Below, piece by piece: positions 56,575 through 64,000 of a stretch of DNA of 64,000 nt. The stretch comes from Membranipora membranacea (lineage: Eukaryota; Bryozoa; Gymnolaemata; Cheilostomatida; Membraniporidae). The position numbers were made by a program, and so were the translations under genes. The notes under the pieces were generated by a model. It saw nothing but the letters and a program-made list of their open reading frames with translations, was not told the DNA's origin and searched no databases. Location of the stretch: contig OU612066.1 of assembly GCA_914767715.1 (NCBI GenBank), positions 38,912,283 to 38,976,282 of the forward strand, read 5' to 3'. Every line of letters begins with the position of its first letter. The stretch's first letter is position 1.

Positions 56575-59500
56575 GTAAGTTGTATACTGAGTATTTCCGG
56601 TGTGGGACTTGGTTTGTCCAATCCTCAGTGTGCTTAGATTTAGAACCGGTTGTTTCCACATATTCAAAATCTTTACATCTGTGTCCGTCAGTTTCTTGCG
56701 CACAATTAATTGACGTAATAGCCACAAATTATCTCAAATTTGCCAGTCTTGACAATCATACAAACCAAGCATCTTCTGAGATGAATTCTGAAGAGTATGT
56801 TTACAATATGTACCAAGTGCCAACTTTTGTGAAAAATAGGTGAAACATTGTGAAACTGCTGCTTCCAATGATCATCATAGAGAAATTGTGGTTTATACGT
56901 CGAACACACTGAGCAGTTGCAACCTCAGAGGTCTGTTTGACATCATCACCATGAACATACACAGGCTACCCATGTAGCCTCCCGATTCTAAGCGGCTCAA
57001 TCAGTGGTGGCACCTCCAGAATGCCAAGTGGTTTGCATGATGCATTTGTTACTTTATAAGCCTCAGCAGATCTTCAAAAGGTTGGGGCATTTTTAATCGC
57101 AACTGATGTCAGCTTTTTCAGCCCCCTTCAGCCTATTACAAAACAGATTCTTGCATTATGCTAACAATGCTCAGTATTAAACCCGCCATTCTATAGTACG
57201 ACTGCCGATTTTTGCAAGTTCTACATTATTCTTTTCTATGCTGTGTTTGTATTATAATACACTGTGACCACTATTTTCCAGACCTTGTTAAAGGATTGAT
57301 ATCTGCTCTGGATGACAGAAATAAGACAGTACAGAATGCTGTGGGTGATGCCCTGTTCAACATTGGAAAGAAACATGTCAACATGGTGCTCAGTTCCTGT
57401 CTCAATTATCTCATCGTTAACTTAAAGGTCAGTGATCCTGAGTTAAAAGAGACTGGGTATACCCTCTCAAGCTCTGTATGATCTCAGCTTTGAGTCTCAT
57501 CTCGGCTGTCATCGAGATTTTGTATATTCATGGTCGCAATTTAGAATATTTTGAATGAAATTATTTGCTTTCAAGCTGACAGCATGGTATGTAATGGTAT
57601 GTAATTGCCAAAACCAAAGTAGATGACAACTGTCTATCCAATAAAATCCTCCCAGGGGAGAGAGTTCCTTTCCTAACTCTTCTACATACCCAAAAGTTCA
57701 AACATTTGTTTCATATTTCTTTAGCTTAATGTTCGGATATCATTATTTAAACAAAAAGTGAGTCCCCCGATATTGGTGACTGATTGCATTGCATGATACG
57801 CCAAAATTTATGCTTGTAACTTGTAAAAATATTTCAAGCTTGTCTAAATGCTATTTCTTTCGTGGGCGTTTCTCAAGGCCAATCAAACTTATGGTAACCC
57901 CCTATAAACTTGGCATAGCATGATACCACCCAATGTTAATTTGTTCACAGACTGTTTGTTTGTCTCCAAAATCTTTCATGTGATAAGTTCAACTCCTGAC
58001 CTCTGTATCATCCTGTAAGAATCAGGAAACAGGCCTGCTATCCTCACAGAGCGTCAGTTCGGTGTTTCTCTGTCGAAGCCTGTATAATTATTTGTGGGCA
58101 GTGTACCGCAGCAGTCATTTTTTTGTGCTTAACATCAGTAGCAGGATTATATGAGAGCGACCCATGGCTCATACGCTACAAAGGTAACATGTCTTCGCTT
58201 GTAATCGCATATCGACTCAGCTTTGTACCCATAATGCTTTGGTTGCTGGAAACGCGATACTGACTGACATGTTGTGATATAAACAGCTACAGCCTGAGTA
58301 GATGTATTGTAGCCTGAGGATAGAGGTGTTCCCCTTCTGTAGTATTGTCATCATACAATTATATATTGTCCTCATTATAGCCATGGAAGGATGGGAGGTT
58401 TTGATTTTGACAATCAATTGCTCTAATGCTTAGTTGGATACATGATGTGTCTGCTGACAGGTATAAAACCAGTGCAGGTCATTGATCTTATCTCTGAAGT
58501 CTATTATAAACAGTGCATAGACATATACAATGGATAGCCTGCATGATAAGACACTAGTTAATATCGTAGCTCGTCTCACGTGTTACTGAATTAAGCCTCA
58601 CTCTACGCGTGTAAATGATAACTGTATGAACTTTGATGTGACAGCTAACTGATAGCATGTGCTGAGATGGTTCGGTAAAGCTAGCACAACAGGCCTACCG
58701 AAAAGTCTTTACACTATGTGTGTGGTTCTCTTCCCGCTGATCCTGTACAAGGTTGTTTTATGACAAAAGTAACTTGTCCATATTTGGTAGCTATTACATC
58801 TGTGATCCTCATATTTTACTAACCGATTACTAAGTCCCACAGTTCAGATAAACACATAATCCAGTTATTAGCTCTGGTTTTCATTTTGGGGATCGATAAA
58901 GTGGTGTCACCTTTGGGGACTGATCTAGCGGTTTCTCTTTGGGGATTGAGATAGTGGTTTGCTGACTGCTGGCTGTGAAGTACAGTATCTCACCTGTTAA
59001 CCCCCCCCACCCCACCTAACTGTTCATTGTTCTCTAGAGATTGAACCACCTTTCAAGTTGCTTCATACTAGAACTTAGCTTGTTTATAGTCTGTTGGTAA
59101 CAATGAAATGTCACAGACTCTTAGATCTGTCTGAGCCCTCAGACTACCCATACCAGAGTCTGGTACCCCATCGTCGTGTACCTTACTCATATCATGTTAT
59201 GTTTATCTACCACCAGACCCTATCTCAGGACCACAGGATAGCCATACTTATAGTGATGGAGAGAATAGTGGTGGAGATGATAGATTATATAGAAGAGGAT
59301 ATCTCTAAAGATCTCATCAAGCAAGCAGCTTCTGAGATGATCTCATCTAAGGTGGGTCACAGGTTGCGGGGTCAGAGGTCGGAGGTCGCAGGGCCTCACT
59401 TTAATTAAATCTCAAACCTTTTGAATCTGGATCATCTTCATAACGCTACAGTGATAAGAAACTATAAGTCAGAACAGACTACCGGTGTCTTATACCTTAC

Positions 59501-62500
59501 CCGGGTCGCTGGTAGAGGAATTCAATAGTGGTAATGTGATATAGGGGTCGTACTAACAGCGATCACTTTAACTGCTATTGGTACTGATTATGTGTGTCCC
59601 CTCTGAGTGATCACACATTATTATTGTGCAAAGAGCGGCAACCAACAAGTCAGTTAATTCAACAAATCAGGTGTGAATTGATCTTTATCCTGACTGGATA
59701 TAGGAGGAATAAATTCATTCATTCATTCATCGTTTATTACAGTCTCATATTTGAGAAATATTTTGTTTTCGCTGAGCAATAAAAGTTATGGTGTAAACAT
59801 TAAAAAGTTTTGGTCTGGTTGGTTTTAAAAATTGAAAAAAATATACAGTAAGAATTATCACTAGTTGGCTAAAAAAGTATACTATTTAACATCCGCACAC
59901 AGAGGGATCGGAAACAGTCAGTTCGTATGTTTACCCTCGCTTTGATTGCTCTGTATCGACCAGACGGAAGTTTATCGAATGTAAATACTGGGTCAGCGTG
60001 GTCAGTAGCTACGAGTCTGAGGCATCTTGTTCTCATCACTCTTTCGTATATTGCCTCGATGGTGTCAAACTTGCAGCTACCTAGATAGCCTGCGAGGCTT
60101 ATAACTCTATTGAGCGATTTCCTAGATGACGAGGATAAGTGGCCATATAGAGTGCTAAGGTGGTACAAAAATATACATTCAATAAAAGTAGTATAGCATT
60201 GCATTCTAAGAGGCACAGCTATATGCATTGAATACAGCTTCTTCATGATGTAAAGTCTCTTGCGGGCTTTCTTGATGACTTCGATGGAATTTTCTAGGAG
60301 CTTAAGCTTTTTGTCAATAATAGTGCCTAAGTATTTAAAACTGTCAACCTGCTCTACATTATTACCATTGATAACTAAGCTATCATGTGCAGGATTGTCT
60401 CTAAGATTGCACAATACAAGCACCTTTGTCTTTGACACATTCAAAAATAGATCATTATCATGTCACCAACCAGCCAAGCCAAATCTTGGGCAGCATTACC
60501 CATACATGAAACATCACTTCTCGACAAAAGCTCAATCAATACTGTGTCGTCAGCATATTTAATCAAATGAAAGTTACCAGAGCTAGGCTTAGGCATATGC
60601 TGTACATATATTGAAAAAAGAAGGGGACTGATAACACAACCTTGTGGAGTTCTGACAGAGGTAGTTAGTGCAGATGCAAATATGTTGGTCATGACATGAC
60701 ATTGTGTGCTATAGAAAGATGAAAAAGCCTCAATGCTCTCAATGAAAACAAGCAGCCGAAACAACTGATATCTAACATCCATAACAAGTCATTTGTGTCC
60801 AGTCAATCATACATATGCCTATGTAGGTGTTGCCTATTATTGTCTAGATTAAGTTAGATCCTCTCTGGGACACTCTGCCTGCATACTATATGCTCCCCTT
60901 CCACTAGTCACATTGGAGGGGGAGCAACTCTATACTTGGTCTACTATAGTCCTATAGACTGACATCCTCTCTGTTTCTCTGTAACAGGACGTGATACCCG
61001 AGTGGCAGACCGCTGCCAGTAATCTACTAGTCGCTGCCGGACACAAATATACTAATATAGTGATGGAGGAGCTGACTCTACACTTCCAGCCTGGAGTTCT
61101 GCCTCATTTCTTTGTAGTACAGACTATGGGCAAGCTAGCCCTGGCTAACTGTAAGTACTGACCATAGACTCAATATACTATACTAAGTCTATGGTACTGA
61201 CTCAATAGAATCTACTGTCTGAGCTTGCAGATGTAGATGTAGGTGACTTAGGCTAATAACAGCCTCATCCCCTCCCCCCACCGCGCATTCCTAAAAAGAT
61301 CAGCTAGCATAAACAGCTCAGATGACGCATATTTATTACATACATATATATAATATAAATATGCTGTTACTCAATGGAATCTCACAACATCAATGTACCT
61401 AAAGTCACCCAAAGTCAATTGGCGAAATGTGATTGGCAAAACATAGCATTGGCAAAATTCACATTGTCGAATTATCTGTGAAATGTAGGCAAAATGTCTG
61501 CTCCATTTTGTTGCCTATGTTTCACATGTCTGCCACCCATTTAGAGCGGTTTTATTAATTGACATATTACTTATTGTTGCAGCTTATGGTATGGTACCAT
61601 TCATTAATGTAGTACTGGGTACTATGCTTCCAATGCTTGGTCTGGCTAAACATGATAATATAAGATGGGTCTTCTCATACAGTAAGTCAAACAATATTTC
61701 TATAATGAAATTAATGTTGAACTTTGCAGTAGGATATGATCTCACTGGGAGTTACAGAATATGTGTATTGTGGTATACTCAGTATACTCCTCAAGATAAC
61801 CATAATGTTTAACAGCTGCACAGAGGTAGATTAACGCACTGTGAGGTGTCCTTCAATCACCTCTGTGTAACATGATCTTGTAGTAGACCCATTATACCTA
61901 GTCAGCAGGTTAGTAGGACCCACCCTCCCATTGTATCAGTAACAAACCAAATACCTGATTTCTATTTGCAGCTTTATCAAAGTTTGCAGAGTCTATAATA
62001 TACTATGTAGAGAATATAGACCAAGCACCTGATAAGAATGTCACCGTACAAGTTTTCTCTAATGAGTTCTACTCAGCCTATGATATGCTGTTTAGCCTGT
62101 GGTTACCTCAGGCTAAGGATCATAAGGTATGTTACAGTGATGGGGGCGTCATGATATATTATGAGGGTATGACTTGATATCCGTTGGGAAAACAGGCCAC
62201 AGAAGCATGTTGGGAAATTGTTAACAGGCAACCTTCTGTCTGTCCAGAAAATTTCAAATTGTTTTTTTTGTGCATACGGACAAAATTACAAAAAATAGCA
62301 ATGAGATTCTTAGCATTGTGATAAAACATCATTATGCATATAATGCTCACAAAATATTCACAATTGCCATTAAAGGTCTGTCGTAGACAATGGGTTTAAT
62401 TGGCTCTATCATGTATGGTATATGTAAGTGGTGTATATATTACACTATCATGTATGGTATATGTAAGTGGTGTATATATTACAACCTGAGCTCTTTTTTT

Positions 62501-64000
62501 GCATATTCAGCTATCAGTTTGTAGATAGTGTGTGTACTGTACTGTAATCGTACTGTAATGGCACTCTGACTTGTGTTTGTAGTGTCTGTGTGTCTGTACT
62601 GTAATGGCACTCTGACTTGTGTTTGTAGTGTATGTGTGTCTGTACTGTAATGGCACTCTGACTTGTGTTTGTAGTGTATGTGTGTCTGTACTGTAATGGT
62701 ATTCTGACTTGTGTTTGTAGTGTATGTGTGTCTGTACTGTAATGGCACTCTGACTTGTGTTTGTAGTGTATGTGTGTCTGTACTGTAATGGCACTCTGAC
62801 TTGTGTTTGTAGTGTATGTGTGTCTGTACTGTAATGGTATTCTGACTTGTGTTTGTAGTGTATGTGTGTCTGTACTGTAATGGCACTCTGACTTGTGTTT
62901 GTAGTGTATGTGTGTCTGTACTGTAATGGTATTCTGACTTGTGTTTGTAGTGTCTGTGTGTCTGTACTGTAATGGCACTCTGACTTGTGTTTGTAGTGTA
63001 TGTGTGTCTGTACTGTAATGGTATTCTGACTTGTGTTTGTAGTTGAGGATAGCAGTGATAAGAGCCGTAGGACAGATAAGTTATATTATACACCCTGATA
63101 AGCTAACAGAACAGCTCCCTAAACTACTGACCGGTATAATATCTCTGTATAAGAAACAGTCTGATCAGCTACCCATCACCGAGGTAACGGCGTCAATACA
63201 AACTCGGCTATGTGCAGATAAAAAATGACTTGTGAAAGACATCTCAAAGAATAAACAGCCCATAGCTTAGGATATCAATTTATAGTTTTACCCTATATAA
63301 TTACCCATACCATCTCTTTACTATATCTTAAAGATCTATTACATGCACTGCAGGTGTTAAGTTTTATGCGCAGATGATAAGATCACTTGCCTTTCATGAT
63401 GCGGAAGTATGGTATCCTTCGTTTTAGTTCCGCTGACCGACAACCAGAGTATTTGCCATGTTTGTGCTTATACCTCCATTAAAGCACAATTTTCTTCAAG
63501 CAGGACATTTAACCAGCGACTTTAATTCACTTTACAGAGCCTCTGTATGGTGTTAGACGCAGCTACTAAATCAGAGACTCGTACACTCGACGCACAGCTC
63601 GATTCTCTCATGAATCAGTTACACTCCCTTATCTGTCAGCCTGTAGACTACTCTAATAATGATCAGGTCAAGAATCAGAACGAGCTCCTCCGCTGCTTCG
63701 CTATGCTTAGTAAGTCACTTATACTGACTCACAGATGGAAATGTGTGGGTTTAAATTCTCTCAAGGTGAGAGATTTTTTATTCAGGTGTAAGACACGAGA
63801 TTTATTCGAATGACACAAAATCCTCAGTTTTTCTCACTGAGTGGAAGACCATGATTTTGTAGGTATATTTGTTGGAGGACCATGATATGGTCGATCTCTA
63901 AGCTATCATTGGATGTAGTTTCTATTTATATAATCTTCAGATCGCTGCTACTCTGACAAGGTAGTGGCTAATCTACTGCTAAGATTAGAGCAGAAGGTGG
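56532..64000 (+). CDS. MROH1: MROH1-like HEAT-repeat protein, 5' part (exons 1-9, open at right edge)
   Basis: Nine exons join in phase: 56532-56574, 57282-57427, 59217-59351, 60988-61150, 61583-61681, 61972-62126, 63043-63183, 63538-63709 and 63941-64000 onward. They encode about 330 residues of alpha-helical repeats with the order and wording typical of MROH1: ISALDDRNKTVQNAVGDALF, MERIVVEMIDYIEEDISKDL, HFQPGVLPHFFVVQTMGKLA, LGTMLPMLGLAKHDNIRWVF, then FAESIIYYVENIDQAPDKN, QLPKLLTGIISLYKKQSDQ, and TLDAQLDSLMNQLHSLICQP. The animal family is usually about 1,600 residues, so roughly four fifths lie beyond the window. HEAT arrays act as protein-binding scaffolds; vertebrate MROH1 has been linked to lysosomes, which I report as literature knowledge only. 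Exon 1 is the least certain: it is chosen for its ATG, GTAAGT donor and correct phase. Confidence 0.88.
57282..57427 (+). CDS. MROH1: MROH1-like exon 2
   Basis: Acceptor TATTTTCCAG, donor AAG|GTCAGT. Encodes the first HEAT pair, LISALDDRNKTVQNAVGDAL to YLIVNLK. Confidence 0.85.
57428..59216 (+). other. MROH1-like intron 2
   Basis: 1.8 kb with no further exon, repeat or RNA gene that I can support. Confidence 0.6.
59217..59351 (+). CDS. MROH1: MROH1-like exon 3
   Basis: Acceptor CTACCACCAG, donor AAG|GTGGGT, 45 codons, phase 0 at both ends. Confidence 0.85.
59710..60790 (-). pseudogene. CR1/L2-like retrotransposon, 5'-truncated, in MROH1 intron 3
   Basis: The minus strand reads RTPQGCVISPLLFSIYVQHM and catalytic KYADDTV (60782-60441), a frameshift, then NVSKTKVLVLCNLRDNP, FKYLGTIIDKKLKL and the C-terminal LPSGRYRAIKARVNIRTDCF (60444-59869). 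After the stop at 59869 the 3' end has AATAAACGATGAATGAATGA near 59735-59710, a short-unit tail of the kind seen at CR1/L2 3' ends. Same family as 8676-11660. It is antisense to MROH1 and lies between exons 3 and 4. Confidence 0.88.
60840..60960. repeat. hairpin sequence related to the 51-kb TIR element
   Basis: TGCTCCCCTTCCACTAGTCAC pairs with the following GGAGGGGGAGCA. GCCTGCATAC and ACTAGTCAC resemble the arm at 51030-51060. Confidence 0.45.
60988..61150 (+). CDS. MROH1: MROH1-like exon 4
   Basis: Acceptor CTCTGTAACAG, donor ACT|GTAAGT. Encodes WQTAASNLLVAAGHKYTNIV to TMGKLALAN. Confidence 0.9.
61583..61681 (+). CDS. MROH1: MROH1-like exon 5
   Basis: Acceptor TTATTGTTGCAG, donor ACA|GTAAGT. 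Encodes YGMVPFINVVLGTMLPMLGL and AKHDNIRWVFSY, the most diagnostic block for the family. Confidence 0.9.
61972..62126 (+). CDS. MROH1: MROH1-like exon 6
   Basis: Acceptor TCTATTTGCAG, donor AAG|GTATGT. Encodes LSKFAESIIYYVENIDQAP to WLPQAKDHK. Confidence 0.9.
62550..63042 (+). repeat. 46-bp minisatellite in MROH1 intron 6, ending at the splice acceptor
   Basis: The unit TACTGTAATGGCACTCTGAC plus TTGTGTTTGTAGTG and a GTGTGTCTG end repeats about 10.6 times, with two main variants (GGCACTC, GGTATTC) in mixed order. The last unit's TTGTGTTTGTAG is the acceptor of exon 7, so every unit carries a potential acceptor. The minus-strand open frames here are repeat artefacts. Confidence 0.95.
63043..63183 (+). 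CDS. MROH1: MROH1-like exon 7
   Basis: Acceptor GTGTTTGTAG from the minisatellite, donor GAG|GTAACG. 47 codons, phase 0. Encodes LRIAVIRAVGQISYIIHPD and the LPKLLTGIISLYKK block. Confidence 0.88.
63538..63709 (+). CDS. MROH1: MROH1-like exon 8
   Basis: Acceptor CACTTTACAG, donor TTA|GTAAGT. Encodes SLCMVLDAATKSETRTLDAQ to LLRCFAML. Confidence 0.9.
63941..64000 (+). CDS. MROH1: MROH1-like exon 9, cut by window edge
   Basis: Acceptor TATAATCTTCAG in the right phase; reads RCYSDKVVANLLLRLEQKV up to the last base. Confidence 0.8.

Noticed and set aside
62479-63093. 204-codon minus-strand repeat protein
   Set aside because: Translation of the 46-bp intronic minisatellite, antisense to the supported MROH1 splice acceptor and exon 7.

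Overview
The window is animal nuclear DNA: AT-rich, intron-split genes with GT/AG junctions, many non-LTR, LTR and tyrosine-recombinase retrotransposons, DNA-transposon derivatives, tRNA-derived SINE-like repeats and minisatellites. The mix (CR1/L2-like, DIRS-like and Ty3/gypsy elements with a conserved metazoan MROH1 gene) suggests a marine invertebrate. A sponge or cnidarian is a guess; the sequence does not settle the species.

Host genes. (1) At 56532-64000 (+) lies the 5' part of an MROH1-like HEAT-repeat gene. Nine exons can be drawn with matching splice phases, and it runs off the right edge. (2) At 46318-50515 (-) are two tandem two-exon paralogs with an LRAT/NlpC-P60-type motif (NCEHF). 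The downstream copy has lost its usual C-terminal tail at a retrotransposon junction. (3) At 5-25 kb is a cluster of copies of a tiny two-coding-exon gene for a secreted four-cysteine peptide of about 50 residues. Copy A (13745-14136, +) and copy B (18459-18983, -) have a complete coding frame. At least three further pieces (5295-5365, 7196-7259, 25052-25106) are orphan exons. I do not recognise this family, and it is the best candidate here for something undescribed.

Layout. 1-0.9 kb: decayed reverse transcriptase. 1.6-2.2 kb: 179-bp tandem repeat. 3.1-5.2 kb: large foldback. 5.2-25.5 kb: peptide-gene repeat block, interrupted by a CR1/L2-like element (8.7-11.7 kb, itself carrying nested DNA transposons), a hAT-like element (11.8-12.2 kb), a perfect 111-bp-arm hairpin (14.7 kb) and two coding-length minisatellites (21.6-24.5 kb). 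25.5-30.2 kb: DIRS-like element. 30.4-34.3 kb: Ty3/gypsy element. 34.7-40.2 kb: gag-only LTR element in a 26-bp satellite. 41.2-42.3 kb: another reverse transcriptase. 44.3-46.3 kb: CR1/L2-like element split by a foldback. 46.3-50.5 kb: LRAT pair. 51-56.1 kb: SINE-like and TIR elements. 56.5-64 kb: MROH1, with a CR1/L2-like insertion in one intron and a minisatellite that supplies the splice acceptor of exon 7.

All exon calls come from reading splice sites and frames by eye. No homology search, RNA evidence or repeat library was available.
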